Positions 24,251 through 34,760 of a DNA stretch of 45,726 nucleotides are shown in pieces. The notes below the pieces were generated by a model that was not told the origin of the DNA, did no database searches, and saw only the letters and a program-made list of their open reading frames with translations. Source of the stretch: Parasitella parasitica (Eukaryota > Mucoromycota > Mucoromycetes > Mucorales > Mucoraceae); the NCBI GenBank assembly GCA_025201805.1, contig MU619318.1:1-45726 (forward strand), read 5' to 3'. Position 1 is the stretch's first letter; each line of letters starts with the position of its first letter. The position numbers and the translations under genes were made by a program.

Positions 24251-25562
24251 ATGCATAACAAAATGAACATAAATCAGATCATATCATCCAATATGAATTC
24301 AACGAACCCAAAAGCCATTGAACTTGCACCTATTAATGAAATGGCGTGTCTTTGTAAGTTCATCAGTCGTAAATTCACGTTTTATGTTAACGCTGCCCAT
24401 AGTCATTAAACCTACCAACGGCTTGAGCCATCTTCCTGCTTTTCTTGAACCTGCTCCTACCACAAAATATTACCGTTGTGATGGTATGTTTATTCCAAGA
24501 ATATTCTCTTCATTGAGTGGCGCCGTAAAAGATACCCCATCTCTTGTGCCTTCTTCAGCGTCTTCAATTTCTTCCGATGCATCAAATCCTCCTTCTCCTC
24601 TTTCAAACGAGAATCATCTTCATCAGCAATCATATATTCATACTGCCACATCCGAGATACCCAATCGAAACGCTCCGTTATTGCCACCTATTCAGCCCAG
24701 GCCTGAAAATATCTCTAAATGTCCTGTTGTTCATCACCTTCCGTTGCTTTATTGGCCAAGAAACAACAACGAAGCGCTGGTAGATGCATCTGGACTTCCG
24801 CTATCCCCTACTATGGTGGCTGCTTTTGCTGCCGCCACTGCAGCTTCTACTCAAAACCATGCTGGATCCCTGGCAGCAAATACATTTCTAAATTCTGCAA
24901 GTTTATCAGCAGGGGATGCTAATTCAGGTAACCAACAGCGCATGCATGAGGACGGTACAATGACTCCTGCCGGTGCTCCGTCTGTAAACAACGCTGCTTC
25001 CTCATTCTCTCATCAAACCCTCAATGCAAGTGAGTCATCACTTGCTCGTGTATCTCTCATGCCTCATGGCTCGAAACGTTCGCCTACGATGAGTGCTAAT
25101 CGACGAATGTTTCTGACAAAGAATGCGCATATCAAGCGTCCTCGTAATGCATGGATTCACGTAAGCTATCTGGGTTTACGACTAACGCACGGTATCCATT
25201 TACTAATCAAAACAAATAGTTTCGTTGCCATTACGGCCAGGCGCTAAAGTCTACAAACCCTACACTGCGAGCAGAGGAGATATCCAAGTAAGTTGGATGA
25301 TTTGCTGATGTCCAGCTTCATTAATACTTACAATGTTGATGTTAGGCGTGCCTCTCGTCGCTGGGCCCGTTTGTCTGAACATGAAAAGAAGCCGTGGCAT
25401 GGTTTAGCCGAGCAAGACAAGCAAGCTCACAAAGCAGCCTTCCCCGAATACAGATATTGTCCCAGGAGATCAAATACGGCTGGTATGCTTGCAAGTAAGA
25501 GCCGCCAAGGCGACAATGTGAACGCATCTGACGTATACAAGTCTCTTTCACCTCGTGTTTAA
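24251..25562 (+). CDS. MAT-type HMG-box transcription factor
   Basis: Exons 24251-24353, 24403-25160, 25220-25287 and 25346-25562 join in phase to 381 aa. The HMG box is assembled across three exons at about residues 278-351: HIKRPRNAWIH, FRCHYGQALKSTNP, EEISKRASRRWARLSEHEKK, then AEQDKQAHKAAFPEYRYCPR. The RPRNAWI start and the PEYRYCPRR end are hallmarks of the MATA/HMG group, the group of fungal mating-type and sexual-development regulators. The 280 residues before the box are S/P/A/N-rich and look disordered. The protein is expected to bind DNA in the nucleus. It is probably not the zygomycete sex-locus gene itself, because the usual neighbours (triose-phosphate transporter and RNA helicase genes) are absent. 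It sits between two chitin deacetylase genes. Exon 1 is the least certain part. Confidence 0.85.
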
Positions 25563-25597
25563 GTCTATAGGGTCTCGGTATCTCCCCTCTGTCTAAA

Positions 25598-25622
25598 ATA
25601 ATAATAATAATAATAATAATAA
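25598..25622 (+). repeat. AAT trinucleotide microsatellite in 3' UTR of the HMG gene
   Basis: About eight AAT units lie 36 bp after the HMG-gene stop codon. It is simple slippage sequence, not a CRISPR array. It also supplies several AATAAA-like signals that could serve polyadenylation. Confidence 0.9.
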
Positions 25623-26140
25623 AACTGCTTGTGCATGATCAGTAAACTATGTGCCATTGCTGTGTCATTATGATGTTGAAATCACGAGAATGCTGAGGGA
25701 ATGTCAAACAATCTAGAATACAATAGTATATTTTCTTTTCCAATGCTAGATGGATAATTTAGAGAGATCAATAAAAATAGAATTTGGAATCTGAAAAAAG
25801 TTGATTTTTCTACCCAAAAACAGCATACAAGTAGTACGTTATTTTACTCCTGAACAGGATGGGTATTTGATTTCCCTGTATTTATGTAATTGTATACAAA
25901 CATCAGGCTGAATACTAGTTCTTACGATTGTTTACAACAGTAACTGAGCTTTGTGGCTGAATAGGAACATGAAAGATGTGTATCAACCAAAAATAAGCCA
26001 TTTCTCCATTTTAGATGTTTTATTTATTGTTATAGAAAAAAGATATTTTAAATCTGTTACACAATACGCAATGTTTTATGATAAACTGCTGCATACGCTG
26101 TTTTGTACCACCATCAAGTCTTTGCTGTACGTTATTTCTT
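25623..26140. other. Spacer between HMG gene and chitin deacetylase 2
   Basis: AT-rich DNA of about 0.5 kb with the terminator region of the HMG gene and the promoter of chitin deacetylase 2. A 65-codon open frame near 25951 has no protein-like features. I see nothing else. Confidence 0.5.
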
Positions 26141-26153
26141 GCATTTAAAAAGA
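26141..26153 (+). promoter_or_regulatory. TATA-like element of chitin deacetylase 2
   Basis: gcatttaaaaaga, about 60-70 bp before the ATG, followed by a tcgtttttctttctttctttc pyrimidine tract. The same 13-mer precedes the small secreted protein gene at 18702-18714. Confidence 0.4.
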
Positions 26154-26212
26154 GATGGGAGCTGCCGTCTTGTCGTTTTTCTTTCTTTCTTTCAATCTCT
26201 ATTCAGCAAAAA

Positions 26213-27760
26213 ATGGTTCATCGTATATCTATTCAATCTACCATCGCCTTGGTGATGGCTGTTGCCTCTGTCACTGTGAATGCTCAAGATACTTCAACCA
26301 CAACTACAACTACGACCACGTCCACATCTAGCCTCAGCGTTCCTGCTCAAGTATCGCCAGAATGGCTTAAAGATGTTGTACCCATTGCTGGCAATGTCAA
26401 GGAATATCCTTCAGGCGCAAATGCTTCAATTCCTACTGGACCTTTACCAACTGTCAACTTTACTGCCGCTGGCTATCCTGAAGGATGGAAGTCTCCTCCC
26501 ACTACATCCGCAGAAGTTCAGGCTGTTATCAACGCTCTTGACTGGTCAAAGGTATGCACCTTGCTTTGGAGTTGTGAATCCAGACACTAACTTTTGATAA
26601 TAGGTTCCTGGCAGTCCTGTACGTAAGGCTGATTCCAAAGGCGATCTTACTATGACCGGTTATAGTTCAAGCGATCCTGATTGCTGGTGGTCGGCTACTG
26701 GATGTGTCAAATCTAAGAATGCCTCTATCCCTCCTGATGTTGCTGCCTGCCCAACTGTAGGCGATTGGGGTTTGGTAATTGATATTGCAAATTGCGCCCT
26801 GATTCAATCATGCTAATTCTTCCACAGACTTACGATGACGGACCACTGACTTCAGACGCTGGCACTTGGGCTGAACCCAATCTTTATGATTTCTTGGCCA
26901 AGCAGAATCAGAAGGCCGGTTTGTTTTGTAAGTATCTCGCATATTGCCTGTCCAATTAAGTTGGTTCATGTACTGACGAATCATACATAGATATTGGTTC
27001 CAATGTCGTTGCAGCCCCTGCCGCAGCCCAAAGAGCATTAGCTGATGGTCATACTCTTTGCGTCCACACTTGGTCTCATCCCGCCATGACATCTCAGTCC
27101 AACGAGGCTGTTGTTGCCGAGCTCTACTGGACCATGAAGGCAATCAAAGAGGTCACTGGTGTCACTACTAAATGCTGGAGACCTCCCTATGGCGATGTTG
27201 ATGATCGTGTTCGCGCTATCGCATGGCAGATGGGCCTTACTACTGTTCTCTGGGACGAAGACACTGATGACTGGAACATGCCTGGCGATGGTGGAGGCAA
27301 CTTGAGTCCTGAAACTGTCGACGGCTATTTTGAAAACTGGATTGCCGCTAGAAAGAATGGCACTGATAACAAAACAGGCCATATCGTACTTCAACACGAA
27401 TTGAACAACGCTACCGTCTCGATGGCAGAAAAATGGCTTCCTCAAATCCAACAAGCCTTCAATGTTGTTCCTTGGAATCAGTGCTTTAACGTTTCTCAGC
27501 CCTACTGGGAAACATCCTTTGTCTACCCTATCGCAGATGGAAGTAGACCTGTAGATCCTGCTACTGCATCTACTTCATCGGTGGTTGCATCTTCTACTCC
27601 AAACCCAGCACAGCCTTCATCATCAACGTCTTCTAGCAATAGTATTTCTGCTGCTGGTGTTGCTGCCGCAGCAAGCGCAGGCTCTCGTAACACTATTATT
27701 TCTGGCTCTATTGCAACCGCTTTGAGTATGGTTGCCATAGCAGCTGCTTACGCTTTATAA
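26213..27760 (+). CDS. Chitin deacetylase 2, GPI-type
   Basis: Converts chitin to chitosan at the cell surface. Exons 26213-26551, 26604-26774, 26828-26927 and 26991-27760 join in phase to 459 aa. Signal peptide about residues 1-24 (ending VNAQ), then a run of threonines. Family 4 carbohydrate-esterase motifs: TYDDGP (171-176, starting exactly at exon 3), HTWSH (229-233), RPPYGDVDD, then DEDTDDW and LQHELNN. The A/S/T-rich C-terminus ends in a hydrophobic segment (ALSMVAIAAAYAL) suited to GPI attachment. It is close in sequence to chitin deacetylase 1 through the catalytic domain, yet its three introns are at positions where the paralog has none. The first motif is canonical here, unlike in the paralog. 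Confidence 0.95.
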
Positions 27761-28689
27761 GTTTAATTTATCTCTGCATTTATACACACATTGCAATTTA
27801 CTACAATTTCAATAAAAATCACTGTATTATAGTATCGTAAAATTACGGAGTGTTTCAATCAAATGTAAACAATCAATGCTTGGCTGCTGATCAGAAACCG
27901 CCGGGCACAACGATTTTGTTTGTTGCTGTAGTTGGTTTAGCACTGCAACAACGACTTTAATAAGGCTGTCGACAACCCCAATCTTGTATGCATCATATGT
28001 TTTGAATAAATATATATCTCTGTATTGTTTTGTGATCAAGTACAGAGTTGAAGCATTAGGCCAAGTTAAGAAAAACCACGCGAGTAATAAAGATGAGTTA
28101 AAACGTATTAGCCTTAAAAGTATATTTTGCCCAAATTCTGTGAAACTTTATAATATAATATGGCATATCTCATACATCCAAATTCGCGCTTCTTTTTAAC
28201 AATATTCGTATGTTGGCATGTATAATGGCATGTCAATTCCCGCATTTATACTAATAGAGAATTACTGTTTACTTATGTATAAGTATTATACAAAATCAAA
28301 AGGTATCCAAATACTATTTATAATACAAGCATCCTGTACTTTTTTTTTTAGACATGTTTGAGCAAAACAAAAAAAGCTCAACGTATCACCGAGACATATT
28401 GATGTACGACAAGCACTAAATAATATATATATTATGTATTGACATTTTACTTGGTTTTTCCACGTACTATTCGGTAATATAATAGATTAAAAAGGCTGAA
28501 TATGTGTACAGTCTTCGTGCAACTCTACGTATAGTGGCAGTAATTAGTACATCTTTCAAAAGGACAAGGACAAAGCCGTGGCGAAAAAAAAAATATATTT
28601 ATTTATACACATGCTGCAACATGTTAATCTCAAAAGGAAACTAAGCTAACGATTCACAAACAAGATAACGGGTGAATTCAGAGCTATCT
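27761..28689. other. Convergent 3' spacer
   Basis: About 0.9 kb between two stop codons facing each other (chitin deacetylase 2 and the Rtg2-like gene). Very AT-rich, with polyadenylation-like AATAAA near 27810. No coding signal or RNA gene seen. Confidence 0.6.
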
Positions 28690-30623
28690 TTATTGACGAA
28701 CAACATCCACGGAAAAGAGATTTGGACATTTGAGGGGACGCCTTTCTTCATCCATGTCGAACTTTTTGGAATTCACCTTCTTGTCCAGGCTATCGATGAC
28801 AGACATAACTGCTGGCGCATCCACTAACGGCGAGAACTTTTCAGGTAAAGTGATTCGCAAATGCATGGAAGGATAATTGCTAGCATCCTCGTTTTCAATT
28901 TCGTCATCATCGTTGCCATACTCTGAATCGGACTCATCGCTGCTGCTGGAAGACGAGTAGTCATAGTTGGATTCATGGATTTTAGGATGCACAATGGTAG
29001 TTAACGATAAGCCGCTTTCAATAAGTCCAACGCCTGGATGCAAAGGAGATACAGCGAACACTAGTTCCATCAGCCTTCCCACATATTTACAAACACTGAC
29101 TCCCCTGCGTCCAACCAACGCTTGCACCGTGTAAAAGATGGGGTCAGGGACAGCCCCACCCTGTCGGAAAGCCAGTAAGATGGCCAGAATAGCACGTTCT
29201 CGATGACTGATGCCGGGAACATTGGCTAACGGCCCGCCAGCTAACGGCATATGGAAGGCTACAAATGCTCGGGTTTCTTTGGGATAATGCGAAGTAAGGT
29301 TGGATAGATGAATGGCGGCAGGTAGGAGACGATGAAGTTGCAGGGGATGGAGTGGACCAAGATACAAGTCATGTAATGCGTTGGCTAAAATCGCATAAAT
29401 CGCATCGAATTCTGTAGATGACAGCGCAAAGTCGGATTGCGCAGCATATGCTTTTACTCCCTCCAGCAGAGGATCCTTTTGTTTCTCTTCTGCAGACAAT
29501 AGTAGTCGACAGAATCCTTGGCGCACTCCTCCCTCACTAAAGTACACTCTTCTAATCTTGAAAACATCCAAAATTGCACTGATGAGAAAGCAAGAGGCAG
29601 GAATCATACCTGCACGTCTTTTAGAAACGCGAAATACCTTGAGCTTCTTCATCAATTCATGTGGGGATTTGTGGCAATAGTGCTTTGACAGCGCTTTCAG
29701 CTCTTTTCCTGTGACGGAATAGCCGTTGATGATTGGAATTGGATACATGTGCTTCCGCTTAGTGCTTCTTTTTGGGAATATTGTGTCTTGCGCATTGACG
29801 GCCATGGACAGCCAGCCGATAGCTCTGAATCCACCCCCGCTCATATATACTTTGTATCCATCTTTATGTTTAAGTATGTCTGGAAGCTGTGCCTGATCGT
29901 GTGCCTTTTTCAGCTCACGGACTATTTCGTCGTACAAAGCTTGCACTTGCTTTTCTGAATCGCACTTTGCTAGTCGTCGTTTCAGAGCCGCGGCACCGTA
30001 AGGCATTGAAACAGGGTTCGATGAAACCTGTATATTATCACTCGTTGTATCACTTTGGACGCTTTCGTCAGCCATGGATGTGCTAAGAACGTAGCTGACC
30101 TCGACAGATCCGCCTCCGAGATCCATTGTGAGTCCATTTACATGGTTGAAAGAGCCTGACAACATCAAAGTGTCAGATTTCTTCTTCTTTTTGTTGCCCT
30201 CCCGCCCCCGCCCTCTCACATATATGACTTACCAACAATACCGGATGCCGAGATTAGTGCCTCTTGTTGCTTTGACAACAAAGAGACTGTCCACCCTGTA
30301 GCCTGATGAATTCTATCAATAAATTCCTTTGAGTTTGTTGCGATACGAGTTGCTTCGGTGGCAATGACGCGCACATTCTGTGGCTCTACATGAGCATCTT
30401 GGCACAGTTTTTTAAAACGCAAGAAACTAGTGATAACTTGATCGATAGTGTCTGAAGGAATAACCCCATCGTCGTCTTGTGCGTCGAGTAGTGCAATAGG
30501 TGCTCGTTCTTCATACGCTACTGGGAGATGACGTGCAAGGGCACTCACGATTCCGAAACGAATACCATTAGAACCCATGTCGACGACACCAAAAGGTGCC
30601 TTGATAGATAACTGTTCTGCCAT
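28690..30623 (-). CDS. Rtg2-like Ppx/GppA family protein
   Basis: Exons 30623-30233 and 30155-28690 give 618 aa (yeast Rtg2 is 588). Members of this ASKHA-fold family hydrolyse polyphosphate or pppGpp in bacteria; fungal Rtg2 signals mitochondrial dysfunction to the nucleus and takes part in the SLIK complex. Phosphate-binding loops are clear: VVDMGSNGIRFGIVSALARH (residues 13-32) and MDLGGGSVEVS (141-151), with a third glycine motif SGGGFRAIGW. The intron falls between the first two loops. Oddities are an insertion rich in E, S and Q after the second loop and a Ser/Asp/Glu tract near 28880-28960 (SSSSSDESDSEYGNDDDE), a likely disordered or casein-kinase-type region. Whether it is an enzyme or a signalling homolog cannot be told from sequence alone. 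Confidence 0.88.
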
Positions 30624-31713
30624 ACTTTCTTGATTTCAGCTGCTGATGGGATGTGCTGAGAAAAAAAAAATTAAGGAAGAAAGAAAATGTACAAAAAGAC
30701 TGATTTAGTTTCAAGTGCTATTAAAAGGACATATCATATAGCCAACCAAAACATGTGCTGCAACACCGAGTGTGTGGCTAAATGCAATTGGCGGTAAGAG
30801 AGTAATGCGATGAATATTGCTAGAGCAGATAAATAAGGCCCTTTTTTTATTTTGGTCGATGAAAGGAGGGTATTCTGGGCTAAGGTATGTCCATAACTTG
30901 ATTATTTTTTTTAGCAAATAAACAACTTCAAATACTTGAGGAAACTCGATCCTGAAACTTGCATTGTAGCACAATAAAGGATAGACTTTGGCAAGTGTCT
31001 ATTGACCAGATCGAAGCTCTACAATTACCTAATTATAGGCAGGAGAGTACATTTCAAGTCCAAGCATGAGGTCGAATTTCTACAATTTTTAATGGTGTCA
31101 TCCATCGCCTTTTTGTCGATTCAAGCGCTGAGAAACACATCAAATTACTCCCCCAATGGTCGTAATTGGTATCTGATGTGTTTACAGGTGGAAAACAGGG
31201 TTGGTTTTCAACGATTTCCGCATGAGGGTCTAGAAGGATAATTTCTATTTTGTGCATTTCAACCCCCCAAAATGAGATTTTTTGGTTAAAAAAAAACAAT
31301 CGGGTACATACTAGAGTTACATAAAATTAACATTTTGGTTTCCTTGGCCTCAAATTGCTTCGGTAACAACTGCTTAAAAATTGTACCACGAGATGCGCAC
31401 ACAACACAATAAACTAATAAAATTCAGATTTATTCATGGTGAAATAGCTTAAGTGTACGCAATTGGGCTGGTTTGAATACGAAAAGAGTCTACTAAAATT
31501 ATAACGTTACATAGTTTTGCCATATTTGGTTTGGAGAGGCCTTACTGTAATGCAGGAATTAGCTGGAGGAATGATATTCACATTCCTTCAAGCCAATGTA
31601 GCTTTAAATTTAAAATGAGCAAAAAATCTTTATTAGATGCGGCAAATTTGTTATATACATGATGATATATGCGAAAGACAAAGAGAACAATTTACAATAT
31701 GGGGGGGTATACT
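30624..31713. other. Spacer between Rtg2-like promoter and threonine aldolase 3' end
   Basis: About 1.1 kb. The start-proximal side has an A tract at 30661-30670 and a pyrimidine-rich leader on the minus strand. Two short overlapping frames around 31000-31300 are open but not protein-like. Nothing else is evident. Confidence 0.5.
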
Positions 31714-33001
31714 TTAAGCGGAATTGCTTAAAGTAAGCCGTAAAGAGTCCTCGTCTTCATATTGTTGACGAGCAGCAACGGTATCACGCACAACTTGCAA
31801 TAGAGTATCAACACCTTCACGATCTATTTGATGGTGCAAAACGAGGCGAGCCTTGGTGCCCATACCACCCATTTTGATATTACGCTCTGCCATAGCGGGA
31901 ATAAGGTCGCGCTCAATCTGAATGCCAGCACGCTTAGTATCAATAAAGACCATGCTGGTATGAGTAGGGATTTGAAGATCAATACCCATCGCAACCAACT
32001 CGTTTGCCAAATATTTAGCAAGCTTATGAGTTTCCTTCATGGTAGGGACGATGTGATCTATACCGTATTGAGCAGCGGCAGCCATAAAACCAGCCTGTCT
32101 CCATCCACCACCAAAGAGCTTTCGATTGAAGCGAACACGGTCGATGAACTTGGCAGAGCCAACTACCATAGAACCAATAGGGGCACCTACACCCTTGGAT
32201 AAACAAAGGGACATGGAGTCAAAGAGCTTTCCATACTCCTTGAGAGAAATACCCGTTTCTTGAGAAGCATTCCACAGACGAGCGCCATCCAAGTGCATGG
32301 CGAGTCCACGATTGCGAGCCAAGTTGGAGATTTTGGCCATCTCTTCATAAGGAAAAATCATGCCATTGAGGGTATTTTCAAGAGAAACTACGCGGGTAGG
32401 AGCAGAGTAGATGTCTTCGCCCAACAGATTGTTTTCAATCTCTTCAGCAGTGATATGTATACCATTGGCACCGATGACAGGAGATACAGAGGCACGGGAA
32501 TGGACAGCGATTCCACCAGCTTCCCACAAAAAGACATGCGCACGGTGATCACAGACAACAGAGTGCGGAGGAGTTACCAAATGGGTACGGAGGGCCAGTT
32601 GGTTTGTCATGGTACCACTTGCACAAAAGAGAGCAGCCTCATGGCCAGTTAATTCGGCCATATGGTCTTGAAGGTCATTAACAGATTTGTCTTCCTACAA
32701 TGTCATTTATTTTTATTTTTTTAGCATGCATGTATATTTACAAACATTTGGTTGTGTTTGGACTAACCTGGAAGACATCATCGTTACGGGAAGCATTTCT
32801 CATGAGATCGAACATCTCATCAGTAGGAGCAGTAACAGTATCGCTTCTAAAGTCATAGAGTTTGGCCTTGGGATCAATGAGTTTGTGCTTCTCAGACAGG
32901 AGTGAAGAGGTATAGTAGGCTTGACGGGCCACAGTAGTGGAGAGTAAGCGACGAGGCACTGAGGGGCAGGATGAGGCAAGCAAGTTTCTAGCAAAGGACA
33001 T
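31714..33001 (-). CDS. GLY1: L-threonine / L-allo-threonine aldolase, probable mitochondrial form
   Basis: PLP enzyme that splits threonine or allo-threonine into glycine and acetaldehyde. Exons 33001-32768 and 32694-31714 give 404 aa. The catalytic core starts about residue 49 with YDFRSDTVT and includes the PLP-contacting HLDGAR (aspartate about residue 214) and the Schiff-base lysine about 245 in CLSKGVGAPIGS. Compared with cytosolic Gly1 there is an extra N-terminus of about 45 residues, rich in R, S, L and A and nearly free of acids (MSFARNLLASSCPSVPRRLL), which looks like a mitochondrial targeting peptide. The next in-frame methionine is inside the fold, so a cytosolic form from the same transcript looks unlikely. 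Confidence 0.93.
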
Positions 33002-33017
33002 GATATTACTATAAGAG

Positions 33018-33071
33018 GTTCCACTCTGTAAAAAAAAAGTGTTTATATGGTTCCACTCTGTAAAAAAAAAA
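33018..33071 (+). repeat. Short tandem duplication before threonine aldolase
   Basis: The unit ggttccactctgtaaaaaaa occurs twice, at about 33018 and 33049, 31 bp apart, directly upstream of the start codon at 33001. It is a recent-looking duplication in the 5' leader or core promoter. Confidence 0.8.
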
Positions 33072-34760
33072 ATTTATTTAGGAATTTTTTTTTTAAATAT
33101 TTATATGAATTCAGGAAGTTTTTGACAGTGACAACTTCGTTTCATGGTTGGTTCCTGATGTTTAAAAACCATGCGTTTTCCCGTTGAAAGCAGTCAGTTG
33201 AATGACTCAGATTCACTAATTCTAGGGGGTTCTGCATCAATATACACAATTTATATTACTGAACTTGTTTCTCAGCCATTTACTTTGTTAGTCTGATAAG
33301 TGGTTGATTTGTAATCGATATTTACTGTATCAACAAGTATTCCACAAAGCATATCAACATTCCTTTGATTTTTTTACCATGGCTAAATTTTTGCCATCTG
33401 ATTGTTGATCTTACTTCAATTTTCCCGATTATATAATTTTCAGATGCACTTTGTGGGAGAATGAATAAGAAAACTTGGGACGTTCGAGTGGTTAGGCTAG
33501 ATATTCATTAGAGCGATTTTTGATGCACCAGTATGGAGCTTTCCGATATTTGATATCTGAGTTCAAACATTTTGCAATAACCTGAATTTCATTCAGGCAC
33601 GTCCGACTTGCCGGTCCGTGTTGGGTTTTTTTCGGTCGATCTTTTTGATTCCAGTGTGTGACATGACAACATTCGAAAAGGCTGCTGTAGTGTTGCGTGG
33701 ACCAATATTTACCTGATACAGAATTTGAGCTCAGCAATTATTCAATAACGAATATTATGACACACGACAGAGATATAAACAAAGTTACTAAAACTAATGG
33801 TTAACGGGATGAAGACTATTGTTTATTGTTTTGGAAAAGATATGATATAATACTTGATAATGGGGGGGAAGGTTTTGACCATCTGACTACTATATTGGAG
33901 GGGGGGGGTCAATTAAACTATATGGCAAACGCCACCACACAATAATACCATAACACCATAATACCAATATATAGTAAATTATGAGGAGTGCAACTCACAC
34001 TGGTGGTTAAATAATATGTTTATGGTTTCTCAGAAATATATTTACCAATATATCAATGCTAATACTGTCCTAAGATTAAAACATAAAAATAATACGGAAC
34101 ACTCGATAACAAGAACTATACGAGAACATTTTAAATTGTACTCGTAGTACATGGCACAAAAGAAAATCTAAAACAATGAATATACATCGTAAAGCAACAC
34201 AAATAGAAAGATTAATCCAGTCATAGATGAAACTTTTGAATGGACATCTTTCTTGTGATTACAAAAGGATCTTTTATTTATCTGTATACTTCATATACAT
34301 GCATACAGTAACGTGAACGTGAAATTAAAAAACTATGCATCTACAGTGAATTATCTATCTATTTGATTTTTTGTTTTGTTTTTTACACTATGTTGATAAC
34401 ATCTCGAGTTCAAGCTACACGGTGCATGGGTTTATATGTATGAATCTGATTGAAACAAAATAAGAGACATATAGAGTAGAACATATGGTAAAATAACGTA
34501 AATAAGATTGCAAAATCTCAAGACACTGATAAAGCCAAAGAATGTCTTGGGGAAGAAATCCTCTGAGCCCTTTTGACACAATCAAGAAGCTCCTGAAGGA
34601 ACTGAAAAAGGAAATTTTTGCCGAATGGTCTTGATTGGATTTATTCAAGCAAGGTATTCACTGTTTAACAATATCTAATGATGTGGATATTTAAATACTA
34701 CACTCTGTCCATTTTTATTCTACATTTCTCTCTTGTTTTTTTAAAAAAAAAGATTCTTAT
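33072..34760. other. Gene-poor interval, 1.7 kb
   Basis: Holds the divergent promoters of threonine aldolase (-) and the PQ-loop gene (+). An 81-codon minus-strand frame at 33492-33737 (CHVTHWNQKDRPKK, CLNEIQVIAKCLNSDIKYRK) is mildly protein-like but has no recognisable family or partner exon. Two G runs occur near 33862 and 33900. Nothing else supported. Confidence 0.45.

Noticed and set aside
24251-25562. The zygomycete sex locus (sexM/sexP)
   Set aside because: The HMG box fits the group, but the flanking triose-phosphate transporter and RNA-helicase genes that mark the locus are absent, and the protein has a long N-terminal extension.
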